This document shows positions 7,262 to 13,757 of a stretch of 13,757 bases of DNA, piece by piece. This DNA is from Firm-04 sp045642925. GTDB taxonomy: Bacteria > Bacillota > Clostridia > Oscillospirales > Ruminococcaceae. The stretch is taken from the NCBI GenBank assembly GCA_045642925.1, contig JAZUJW010000113.1, positions 1 through 13,757 on the forward strand, written 5' to 3'. The notes under the pieces are model-generated. The model was not told where the DNA came from. It did no database searches and saw nothing but the letters and a program-made list of their open reading frames with translations. Positions within the stretch are counted from its first letter, which is position 1. Each line of letters starts with the position of its first letter. A program made the position numbers and the translations under genes.

Positions 7262-7958
7262 GACTGTCATCTCCCCTCACAGAATTGTCTTCATCGGAGA
7301 TGATCTTTCCATCACTCACCACAATGATACGGTCACATTGTTCAGCGATGTTCCTGTCATGGGTGATGATGATGATGGTCTGCTTCAATTCGCGGTTGGA
7401 TCTGCGAAACAGTTCCATGATCTCAACGGTGTTTTTGCTGTCCAGATTGCCGGTCGGTTCGTCTGCAAGAATCACCTGCGGCGATGTGAACAGCGCTCTG
7501 CCGATGGATACTCTCTGCTGCTGACCGCCTGAAAGCTGTGAAGGCAAATGATTTCTGCGTTCTTTGAGTCCAAGCATATCCAAAATGCTTTCCAGATGTG
7601 CTTTGTCGGGCTTTCTTCCATCCATGAGAAGCGGCAGTGTAATATTTTCCTCTGCGGTCAGAACAGGAATCAGATTGTAGAACTGATAGATCAGTCCGAC
7701 CTGCCGTCTGCGGAAGATGGCAAGATTTCGGTTGTTCTGCCGGAATACATCCTGCCCGTCCAGCCAGATCTTCCCCGATGTCGGACGATCAACAGCACCG
7801 ATCATATGCAGCATCGTGGATTTGCCAGAACCGCTTGCACCGATAATGGCAACCATCTGTCCTTGCGGAACCGTGAACGATACATCGTCCACCGCTTTGA
7901 CTGCATTTTCGCCTTTGCCATATATTTTTGTAAGATGCTCCACTTTCAATAGATCCAT
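7251..7958 (-). CDS. ABC transporter ATP-binding protein (MacB/BceA/LolD-like)
   Basis: This 235-residue nucleotide-binding subunit powers the permease encoded next, with which it overlaps by 11 bases. It carries Walker A GASGSGKST (40-48), Q-loop Gln92 in IYQFYN, signature LSGGQQQR (142-149), Walker B VILADEPTGNLD (162-173) and switch His200 in ITHD, all intact. The length and the ADEPTGNLDS sequence fit the MacB/LolD/BceA group, whose members work with FtsX-type permeases rather than as importers with binding proteins. The start is fixed by GGAGG at 7970-7966, seven bases before ATG 7958. It is the first gene of the transporter/two-component module and sits behind an extended -10 promoter with a possible regulator site. 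The transported molecule cannot be read from the sequence. Confidence 0.95.
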   Translation of the reverse strand: MDLLKVEHLTKIYGKGENAVKAVDDVSFTVPQGQMVAIIGASGSGKSTMLHMIGAVDRPTSGKIWLDGQDVFRQNNRNLAIFRRRQVGLIYQFYNLIPVLTAEENITLPLLMDGRKPDKAHLESILDMLGLKERRNHLPSQLSGGQQQRVSIGRALFTSPQVILADEPTGNLDSKNTVEIMELFRRSNRELKQTIIIITHDRNIAEQCDRIIVVSDGKIISDEDNSVRGDDSHEI

Positions 7959-8048
7959 AATATTTCCTCCTTATAGCAGCACCGCATAAAGCACGCCTTG
8001 CAGTCCGGCGGCACATCGGTACGGTTATGCCTTTTCTTTTATGATTCT

Positions 8049-8077
8049 ATTATACCATGCTTATCTGACAATTTCAT
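8049..8077 (-). promoter_or_regulatory. Putative promoter of the ABC transporter operon
   Basis: On the minus strand TGGTATAAT provides an extended -10 (hexamer 8054-8049). The -35 at 17 bases is poor (ATGAAA, 8077-8072), which fits an activator-dependent promoter. The predicted start is near 8042, with a leader of about 83 bases before ATG 7958. Confidence 0.55.
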
Positions 8078-8087
8078 TATCTGAATC

Positions 8088-8101
8088 TTACAATATTGTC
8101 A
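8088..8101 (-). promoter_or_regulatory. Candidate response-regulator binding site
   Basis: The minus strand reads TGACA-ATAT-TGTAA, an inverted repeat centred about 53 bases before the predicted start. It matches TNACA-N4-TGTAA, the consensus I recall for BceR-like regulators of Bacillota. Position and match support activation by the regulator encoded downstream; binding is not shown by sequence alone. Confidence 0.5.
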
Positions 8102-8151
8102 CTTTCATAACCATTACATAGCATTGCGCTTTCGTATATCACAAGGATATC

Positions 8152-8184
8152 AAAAAACAGCCATATCACATTGATATGGCTGTT
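8152..8184 (-). terminator. Rho-independent terminator of the dockerin operon
   Basis: A perfect 13-bp stem (8156-8168 with 8172-8184) with a three-base loop is followed on the minus strand by a run of six T residues. It lies 18 bases after the stop codon of the beta-helix gene and separates this operon from the ABC operon. Confidence 0.88.
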
Positions 8185-8202
8185 CAGTCATGGAAAAAAG
8201 CG

Positions 8203-10137
8203 TTATTGCGTAAGAAGCAACCGTTTCATCATGCAGAGATCAGACGCATTCAGTTTCTCGTCTTTGCATAAATCGGCAGACTGCCAATCTTTCAGTTTCA
8301 TATCAGGAACGGCAAGAAGCCACTTCTGTAACGTAATCATATCAGCGATGGTGCATTCCCCGTCTGTATTGACATCTCCTTTTGGGATATATAGATTGGA
8401 TTCTGTCTTTACATTTTTACAATGCGCACCGATGATGTAATTCTCACAATCCCTGATCGTATTATTCTCGATCGTCAAGCCATCGACATTATCCGCATTG
8501 ATGATTTCCTGAAAGCATGAAGTGAATCGGTTTTCCTTGACCGTGATTTCAGACAGCGGCATACTTTCCGCCCGTTCCCCATTCAGCAGACTTTCAATGG
8601 TGATTACATCGCCTCTGCCGCCGAAATTACACTCAATAAAAGTATTGTTGCTGATTTGCACATGGTCTGCACCTGTCCCTTCGATGACTCTGTCTTTCGG
8701 AATATCTGTGCAAACCTGCAATGTCTGACCACAGGTACGATAGAATGTATTGCCGTCACATAATCCGTTGTCGCTGTTCAGCAGGAAGCCGCGGCCTTTG
8801 GTCTCATGAACATAGTTATTCGTTAGAACATAATTTGCGGAATCTCTGCCATTGTTGTATGCAACCATGTCCGCTGTGATATTGTTCGGCAATGCTTCGG
8901 TCAATACGATCGTTGCCTCATACCCGTTTCTTGTGATTGACTCGACTGTTGCTTCGTAGGCTATATTGTTGAAATCCAGATCCATAAATTTCAGCTTATG
9001 ACCTGTTTCAACGATTTTATTCGGAACGGTACCCTGCATGATTTTTCTGGTTTCATCAATGCTTTTGATATAGAACATATTATCATGCACATTTATGATA
9101 TCATCGCCGCAGAAACTCAAATCACAATGATCGACACGAAAATATCCTGCGGAATTGGAAACATGAATGCCGTCAGCCGTTGTGGAAATCCTGTACTGAT
9201 GTTCGGCACCCGGCCGCAAGCCGATATAGGAATTGATGATCTGGTAGTGATTTGCGCCATACGCAAATACATAGCCCATCCCGCACGCGCCATAGATGCT
9301 GATATGATTATAGGTGATGTTGCTGGATTCCTCAACCGTATTGAACACCTGTCCGCCATAAACGTAATGACGCAATAGATAGACTTCATCATTCCTGAAA
9401 TAATCCAAAGCACCGCTGTGTGTGATTTTCAGTACATTCGGCTTGCCTTCGACCTTTTCAACCTTCTTGATGCATTCCGTATCAACGCACGGACTGTAAA
9501 TTTTGAAACTGCCGTGCACACCTGCAACAAGGTCAACAGGGTCATACTGCATAAAACTCATCAGCGGAATGTCAGCATCCACTTCCTCAATCTCTGTAAA
9601 CGCAATTTCAAGCGTATTTTCCGCATCATTCTCGTTTTCGATTTTGACAAGGGAACCAAGTCTGAGCGTATTCCAGTCCCAGTCGATGATCATATTTCTG
9701 ATTTCAACATTATCACAGGCATATACCTTGAAATAATGCGGTGTGCTGAATATGAATTCAGAATCATTTGCATCAATTAAAGTATTTTTCATTTTGTTCA
9801 GATAGATGTCTTCATCGGGACTGAAATGATATACGCCTTTCTCGATCACAAGCTTCGTATTCGGATGCTGTCTGCAATAATTGAACGCCTCACGCAAAGC
9901 CTGTGTGTTATCTTCTGCATTTTCCGATAATCCGAATTGAGAAGCATTTACGGTTGTGAGTGCAGATTCATACGGTCTTGCAATATAGAATACAGAATCA
10001 TTTACGCCGTGAATTTCATCTTTGACCGTGTAATCTGCCGTTTCATCTGCGGCAAGGACAGGATTGCTTGTTGTAATGATCGATGTGATACTGATACACA
10101 AGGCTGTAATGAGCGGGAGTATTTTCCATTTTCTCAT
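8203..10137 (-). CDS. Secreted parallel beta-helix glycosidase, GH110-like, with C-terminal dockerin
   Basis: This is a secreted protein of 644 residues from ATG 10137 (numbering below from the in-frame ATG at 10149). A basic start and hydrophobic core ending near NPVLAA (about 28-34) form a signal peptide. Residues 50-590 look like a right-handed parallel beta-helix, with many N-rich turns such as NNTF, ENRF and ENNTI. The motif TADGIHV followed by CGDDIINVH places Asp326, Asp349 and Asp350 at spacings of 23 and 24. I recall the same spacing for the catalytic Asp residues of GH110 alpha-1,3-galactosidases. A type I dockerin fills 591-648: loop 1 DVNTDGECTIAD is canonical, while loop 2 (626-637) has Cys at position 3 and Glu at position 6. 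AAGGAG (10155-10150) abuts ATG 10149 and is 12 bases from 10137, so the start is slightly uncertain. The gene directly follows the other dockerin gene. The GH110 assignment is inference; another beta-helix family is possible. Confidence 0.85.
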   Translation of the reverse strand: MRKWKILPLITALCISITSIITTSNPVLAADETADYTVKDEIHGVNDSVFYIARPYESALTTVNASQFGLSENAEDNTQALREAFNYCRQHPNTKLVIEKGVYHFSPDEDIYLNKMKNTLIDANDSEFIFSTPHYFKVYACDNVEIRNMIIDWDWNTLRLGSLVKIENENDAENTLEIAFTEIEEVDADIPLMSFMQYDPVDLVAGVHGSFKIYSPCVDTECIKKVEKVEGKPNVLKITHSGALDYFRNDEVYLLRHYVYGGQVFNTVEESSNITYNHISIYGACGMGYVFAYGANHYQIINSYIGLRPGAEHQYRISTTADGIHVSNSAGYFRVDHCDLSFCGDDIINVHDNMFYIKSIDETRKIMQGTVPNKIVETGHKLKFMDLDFNNIAYEATVESITRNGYEATIVLTEALPNNITADMVAYNNGRDSANYVLTNNYVHETKGRGFLLNSDNGLCDGNTFYRTCGQTLQVCTDIPKDRVIEGTGADHVQISNNTFIECNFGGRGDVITIESLLNGERAESMPLSEITVKENRFTSCFQEIINADNVDGLTIENNTIRDCENYIIGAHCKNVKTESNLYIPKGDVNTDGECTIADMITLQKWLLAVPDMKLKDWQSADLCKDEKLNASDLCMMKRLLLTQ

Positions 10138-10149
10138 AAAAAGACGCAT

Positions 10150-10155
10150 CTCCTT
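10150..10155 (-). promoter_or_regulatory. Ribosome binding site of the beta-helix gene (start-deciding)
   Basis: AAGGAG directly abuts ATG 10149 with no spacer and is 12 bases from ATG 10137. The latter gives a normal signal peptide start (MRKWK), so 10137 is favoured, although the spacing is long. Confidence 0.55.
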
Positions 10156-10156
10156 G

Positions 10157-12874
10157 TTATTTTTTCGTAATCAGCAGACGCTTCATCATGCAGAGGTCTG
10201 ACGCATCAAGTGTTCCGTCATTGCGCAGATCACCAGCTTTCCAGTTCGGAATGGTGACATCCGGAACATTGAGAAGCCATTTCTGAAGCATTACAGCATC
10301 AGAAATGTTCAGCACCCCATCTGCATTCACGTCACCGATCACTGTATCTGCCGCTACAAGCTCCAGTCTGTTTGTTGACAAGGTATTCTTATTATCAAAT
10401 TTGATGGTCGGATCCTTGTCTTTGACAAGCGGATTGTCGATATCATACATTGCCAGACAGATTGTTGCGTTTTCGTCAAGCTTTCCGTCATATTCAAACA
10501 GAAACGCTTTTTCATCATCGTCATGGAATGTGCCTTTTTCGATGAGGACAGGCGCACCGAAATTTTTCAGCTTGTTGCCGTTTCCGTCCGTAATCTCGGC
10601 ACAAAGACTGATATTGAAAAATGCAGGTGCAACACCTGTGTTTTTGATTGTCACTTTCAGCTTGTTGCCATTTCGCTTTGCTGAGGTCACTGTGAAATTG
10701 TAGCCGATACGATTCACCATTTCATCGATCAGTTCTTTTTGCTCCTGATAGAAACGATATCCGCATTGACTGTCCTGATCCAGTGCTGTGATCGTCAGAT
10801 GTGCAATTTCAATACATTCACGGAAGCGCGTTTCTGTCCATTTCAGCGGCCCGTATGGATTATTTCCATATTCCAGCATCATGCTGTATGGGCCAAGATT
10901 TTCCGCAAGCACAGGCATATTTGCATAATAAGATCTGCGCAGGTTCCATTCTCTGCCTACGCTTCCGATCAGACCGTCATCACGCTTTGCAACACCAATT
11001 GACAAAGCATAATCGTATACATCGTTTTTCGCATCGGAAGTGATCGCAAGCAGTGTTTTCTGAAAAGCGTCTTTATAGTGCTTTATCATATCCATTTGGA
11101 TCTCAGCGGATGGCATTTCGCTTCCGTTTACCTGTGAAAAATGCCACTCTCCCCAGTTGCCGAACGGTCTGATATCAATGAATTCCACTCTTGGGTCGCC
11201 GTCAAAATGCTCTGCTAATGCGGTAGCAAAATCTTTGCAAGCCTGCAAATAGACCGGATCATCCCAGACAGGTACATCCAGTTCAATACCGGGATCATCT
11301 TTCAGTGTGACTCTTTTTTTCTTGGCACCCTTGTCATAAACCCATTTCGGCACAAGATTGTGTTCTTCTCCGTAATTGTCGTGAGAACCGACAAGGTGTG
11401 AATACGGGAGAATCCGTATGACATAGGTCATACCATATTTCTCACAGGCATCCAGCATATCATCAATTTCTTTCCAGTTATATACGCCTTCCTGCGGATT
11501 GATATCGTTCCAGTAATGGACACCGTTGATCAAAGTCGTAATATCCCATGCATGATTATCCATTTCACCGCCTTTGCCGTAAGGAAAAGAGGCTTCAAAC
11601 ATATCAGGATTGTATACTGTCATCACAAAGCCTTTATGCGGATTCGGTACTGCCTTTCCGGATAATTCCGTTTCATAGGAAACTGCTGATGATGCATCAA
11701 AATTCTTGTAGGGGTCATAGAGTTCCTTCGGAAGCGGTTTCGGAGCGAACAGCTGTTCATTGACGATTTCAGCCATTTTCTCCGCGCCCTTTTCATTCAG
11801 GTAAAGTCCGTTTTCTGTATAATATTCTTTCGCAGATTCGTATGTTTCTTCCAGACAGAAGGTCAGCCACGGTGTGAAAATATCCAGAATTTTCACTTGT
11901 TCCTGTTCTGCAATTTCTTCGAGCACATCACCGAACCACTTTGTCTGAATCAGTGGATATCTTATACTGTCACTCAATTCCGTGTGCTGTTTGGTCAGAT
12001 ATACAGTCATGCCCTTTGCTTTCGCGCGGCGTACCATTTCAGTCACCGCTTTTGTGTATTCGGTAGCGTCCGGATTATTTTTGTCTTTGCTGTATGCAGA
12101 AATATAATCGCTTACACCGACTGCAAGAACGAATATATCGCCGCTTTTGCCATAATGTTCGACGGTATCAAAAAATTTGAAGCTGACAAGCTGTTTGGCA
12201 TATATGCCATCGACCGCAATACTACGCAGATTAAATTTTTCCGTATCAACGTAGTTTCCTAAACACTGTGCCCAGCTATGATTTTCATCATCCGTAATGT
12301 TGTAATAGCTTGCAACAGTCGAATCTCCACAAGTCCATAACGTCGGCTTTTGTGCAGAGTCCGCGGAAACCTGTTCGATTTCCAACGCACTGATGGAAAA
12401 AGGCGTTCCTGAAATCCCCGCTGTTGCATAGATATTCAGTTGACCGTCTGTGACAGGGATCGTGAAGGTATCAACAGCGTTATTGCCTGTCATAAAAAGC
12501 AATTGTGCATAATCTTCCGCATAAATCGTAGTTGAAGTGACATTTCCCGTTGTGACCGTGATTTTGTAGACACCATCCGGCAAATCGACATTGAAAGGAT
12601 ATGCACTGCTTCCTGTCGTAAAGCATACAGCGTCAGAGAGCGCACCTTTGCCGTCTGCGGTAACATTCTCAACCTTTGAGGGATCAGAAAAACCATAACC
12701 TTTTGATGCGGTATATCCATCCGATGCAGATACACCGATATACCCGCTTTCCGTACCAAGTCCCCCGAAATCAAATTTCTTCGAAACAAGTGTTTCAGCG
12801 GTGACATTGGCTGGCATCGGCATTGCCATTGTTGTGAGCACTGCAGCAAGGACAGCAGCGGCAAAACGCTTCAT
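10157..12874 (-). CDS. Secreted multi-domain carbohydrate-active protein: SGNH-like, TIM-barrel-like, dockerin
   Basis: This secreted protein has 905 residues from ATG 12874 (numbering below starts at the GTG at 12892). It has a signal peptide (about 7-32) and a beta-sandwich resembling the N-terminal domain of CE12-type esterases (about 36-175). An SGNH-like domain (about 185-380) has GDSTVA with Ser191. However, the block III Asn position is Ser261 (GVSD) and the block V DxxH is NGLY (361-364), so the esterase catalytic set looks lost. Residues about 415-730 look like a clan GH-A-type TIM barrel (NPHKGF, WNDINPQEGVYNW, and GNWGEWH with Glu582 as acid/base candidate), perhaps related to DUF4874/DUF4832 proteins. 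Then come a beta-sandwich (731-845) and a type I dockerin (853-911). GGAG at 12886-12883 lies eight bases before ATG 12874. It is the first gene of the operon and would attach to a cohesin scaffold outside the cell. The overall domain plan is firm; the barrel family and substrate are not. Confidence 0.87.
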   Translation of the reverse strand: MKRFAAAVLAAVLTTMAMPMPANVTAETLVSKKFDFGGLGTESGYIGVSASDGYTASKGYGFSDPSKVENVTADGKGALSDAVCFTTGSSAYPFNVDLPDGVYKITVTTGNVTSTTIYAEDYAQLLFMTGNNAVDTFTIPVTDGQLNIYATAGISGTPFSISALEIEQVSADSAQKPTLWTCGDSTVASYYNITDDENHSWAQCLGNYVDTEKFNLRSIAVDGIYAKQLVSFKFFDTVEHYGKSGDIFVLAVGVSDYISAYSKDKNNPDATEYTKAVTEMVRRAKAKGMTVYLTKQHTELSDSIRYPLIQTKWFGDVLEEIAEQEQVKILDIFTPWLTFCLEETYESAKEYYTENGLYLNEKGAEKMAEIVNEQLFAPKPLPKELYDPYKNFDASSAVSYETELSGKAVPNPHKGFVMTVYNPDMFEASFPYGKGGEMDNHAWDITTLINGVHYWNDINPQEGVYNWKEIDDMLDACEKYGMTYVIRILPYSHLVGSHDNYGEEHNLVPKWVYDKGAKKKRVTLKDDPGIELDVPVWDDPVYLQACKDFATALAEHFDGDPRVEFIDIRPFGNWGEWHFSQVNGSEMPSAEIQMDMIKHYKDAFQKTLLAITSDAKNDVYDYALSIGVAKRDDGLIGSVGREWNLRRSYYANMPVLAENLGPYSMMLEYGNNPYGPLKWTETRFRECIEIAHLTITALDQDSQCGYRFYQEQKELIDEMVNRIGYNFTVTSAKRNGNKLKVTIKNTGVAPAFFNISLCAEITDGNGNKLKNFGAPVLIEKGTFHDDDEKAFLFEYDGKLDENATICLAMYDIDNPLVKDKDPTIKFDNKNTLSTNRLELVAADTVIGDVNADGVLNISDAVMLQKWLLNVPDVTIPNWKAGDLRNDGTLDASDLCMMKRLLITKK

Positions 12875-12918
12875 ACGATCATCTCCATTCACTTTTATTG
12901 ATAAGCATTCTTTTCATC

Positions 12919-12940
12919 ATGCAAAAGACATCCATTGCAT
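12919..12940 (-). repeat. Inverted repeat in the dockerin operon leader (second copy)
   Basis: ATGCAA (12919-12924) and TTGCAT (12935-12940) form a 6-bp inverted repeat with 10 bases between, inside the untranslated leader. It may be a small RNA stem or a protein site. Confidence 0.45.
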
Positions 12941-12945
12941 GAGCC

Positions 12946-12972
12946 TTGTATATATCGGAACAATATATACAA
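12946..12972 (-). promoter_or_regulatory. 10-bp palindrome just after the dockerin operon start site
   Basis: TTGTATATAT (12946-12955) and ATATATACAA (12963-12972) form a perfect 10-bp inverted repeat around a 7-base centre. It covers roughly +6 to +33 of the predicted transcript, a typical position for a repressor operator or a 5' protective stem. Confidence 0.55.
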
Positions 12973-12984
12973 ATCCACTATTAT

Positions 12985-13013
12985 ATTATACATCAATTTT
13001 CATTTTTTGTCAA
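12985..13013 (-). promoter_or_regulatory. Consensus promoter of the dockerin operon
   Basis: On the minus strand TTGACA (13013-13008) and TATAAT (12990-12985) are both perfect and spaced by 17 bases. Transcription would begin near 12978, leaving a leader of about 100 bases before ATG 12874. A promoter this strong suggests that repression or leader control sets the expression level. Confidence 0.8.
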
Positions 13014-13046
13014 TAATGAAATAAGCTCTTTGTACTTTGCACATAT

Positions 13047-13083
13047 AAAAAAAGACTGCGCAAACCAAATGGTCTGCGCAGTT
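13047..13083 (-). terminator. Rho-independent terminator of the Thr-rich surface protein gene
   Basis: An 8-bp stem (ACTGCGCA with TGCGCAGT, 13055-13062 and 13075-13082) continues with three inner pairs around an AAAT loop. It is followed on the minus strand by seven T residues (13053-13047), and lies about 19 bases after the stop codon at 13102-13104. Confidence 0.88.
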
Positions 13084-13101
13084 CTTGCATGAGAATTTGC
13101 T

Positions 13102-13757
13102 TTAATGCTCAGCTTCTTCGCTGTCTTCTTTTCTCTTTCGACTCATGACCATCGCCGGAAGCATCATCAGAAGCACTGCCATTGCGGCAAACGGTTCCGA
13201 ATCTCCGGTCTGGACACCCGTCTTGTTACCGGTGGTAGAAGTCGGCTTTGCTGTGGTGGTTCTCGGTACGGTTTCACTCATGTAACCCGCATTCGAGGTG
13301 GTAGTGGTCGGAACAGTCGTGGTTGTCATAGTCGTTGTCGTATCGTTGGATGTTGTTGTAGAATCTGTCGTTGTTTCCGTACCGCTTGTGGTAAGCGCCG
13401 TGGTGGTGGTTTCTGTTGTCGAAGTGGTGGTATCCGCCGCAACAGAATCCGTAGTCGTGGTAGTGCTTCCCGCAATACCCGTTGCGTCATTCACAGAAGT
13501 CACCAGTGTCGTCGTTGTAGATGTCGTTGTCGCAGATGTTGTGGTGGTCGTAGATGTCGTCGTGGATGTTGTGGTGGTTGTGGATGTCGTTGTTGTAGTT
13601 GTTGCGGTGGTTGTAGATGTCGTTGTTGTGGTTGTTGTAGTTGTTGTGGTGGTCGTGGATGTCGTTGTTGTAGTTGTTGTGGTGGGCGTGGATGTCGTTG
13701 TTGTAGTTGTTGTGGTGGTCGTGGATGTCGTTGTTGTAGTTGTTGTGGTGGTCGTGG
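13102..13757 (-). CDS. C-terminal part of a Thr/Ser-rich cell-surface protein with wall-sorting-like tail
   Basis: The frame is open from the window edge to TAA at 13102-13104, so only the last 217 or so residues are visible. From the edge to about 13280 it is almost only Thr with scattered Ser, Ala, Val and Pro, a mucin-like, probably glycosylated or extended spacer. Then come KTGVQTGDSEPF, a hydrophobic stretch of about 17 residues (AAMAVLLMMLPAMVM) and the basic SRKRK tail. This order matches Gram-positive cell-wall sorting signals, with VQTGD in place of LPXTG, or a simple membrane anchor. A GTG at 13503 could be mistaken for a start, but the Thr-rich frame clearly continues upstream and no ribosome binding site precedes it. 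Thr-rich linkers are common in scaffoldins and in surface enzymes of ruminococci; which applies here depends on unseen N-terminal domains. Confidence 0.82.
   Translation of the reverse strand, partial: TTTTTTTTTTSTTTTTTTTTTSTPTTTTTTTTSTTTTTTTTTTTTTSTTTATTTTTTSTTTTTSTTTSTTTTTSATTTSTTTTLVTSVNDATGIAGSTTTTTDSVAADTTTSTTETTTTALTTSGTETTTDSTTTSNDTTTTMTTTTVPTTTTSNAGYMSETVPRTTTAKPTSTTGNKTGVQTGDSEPFAAMAVLLMMLPAMVMSRKRKEDSEEAEH
13573..13757 (-). repeat. 33-nt tandem repeat encoding Thr-rich units
   Basis: An 11-codon unit (ten Thr and one Ser) recurs at 13648-13680, 13681-13713, 13714-13746 and, cut by the window edge, 13747-13757. The first and third of these are identical; the middle copy has a single T-to-G change on the + strand giving Pro. 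Two diverged copies lie at 13573-13605 and 13606-13638, followed by nine extra bases. The array continues beyond the window. Confidence 0.9.

Noticed and set aside
13102..13503. A complete 133-residue gene starting at the GTG at 13503
   Set aside because: The Thr-rich frame runs unbroken from there to the window edge, and no ribosome binding site or signal peptide sits at 13503.
13573..13757. The tandem repeats as a CRISPR array
   Set aside because: The units are contiguous, in frame, and encode Thr/Ser; there are no unique spacers between repeats.
1..13757. tRNA, rRNA, insertion sequence, integrase or attachment site
   Set aside because: No cloverleaf-like segment, transposase-like frame or terminal inverted repeats were seen; all long frames are accounted for by the genes listed.

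Overview
The window looks like a chromosomal piece from a dockerin-producing, low-to-medium GC Gram-positive anaerobe. The best guess is a Ruminococcus-type member of the Oscillospiraceae (Bacillota). The reasons are two secreted enzymes ending in Ruminococcus-like type I dockerins (the LQKWLL and ASDLCMMKRLL patterns), a pyruvate phosphate dikinase gene, strong GGAGG ribosome binding sites, consensus TTGACA/TATAAT promoters with extended -10 elements, U-tailed terminators, and a Thr-rich surface protein with a wall-sorting-like tail. The species call is inference; there is no rRNA or other marker here.

Region 1 (1-2120): the 5' half of ppdK runs leftward off the window edge. It is divergent from a complete ribonuclease HI gene on the + strand. 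Each has a readable promoter in the 230-bp AT-rich gap. A 15-bp-stem hairpin closes rnhA and probably also terminates the converging two-component operon.

Region 2 (2124-8101): a leftward module of ABC ATPase, FtsX-type permease fused in frame to a membrane-anchored alpha/beta hydrolase, OmpR-type response regulator, and a sensor kinase with almost no extracytoplasmic part. The layout resembles the peptide-antibiotic sensing and resistance modules of Bacillota (Bce type). The sequence upstream of the transporter contains TGACA-N4-TGTAA, which fits the consensus I recall for BceR-like regulators. The regulator and kinase have their own promoter behind a hairpin. The hydrolase fusion is the most unusual part and the best candidate for an undescribed variant: its catalytic domain is predicted to lie outside the membrane, on the same polypeptide as the permease.

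Region 3 (8152-13013): a two-gene leftward operon under a perfect TTGACA-17-TATAAT promoter, with two inverted repeats in the leader and a clear terminator at the end. The first gene encodes a secreted multi-domain protein: beta-sandwich, SGNH-like domain with lost catalytic residues, TIM-barrel-like domain, C-terminal beta-sandwich and dockerin. The second encodes a secreted parallel beta-helix protein with a GH110-like Asp triad and a dockerin. They are probably co-secreted parts of a cellulosome-like complex acting on a galactose-containing or acetylated glycan; the substrate is not proven.

Region 4 (13047-13757): the 3' end of a leftward gene for a surface protein with a very long Thr/Ser low-complexity stretch, encoded by 33-nt tandem repeats, then a TGD motif, a hydrophobic segment and a basic tail. 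Its N-terminal domains lie beyond the window.
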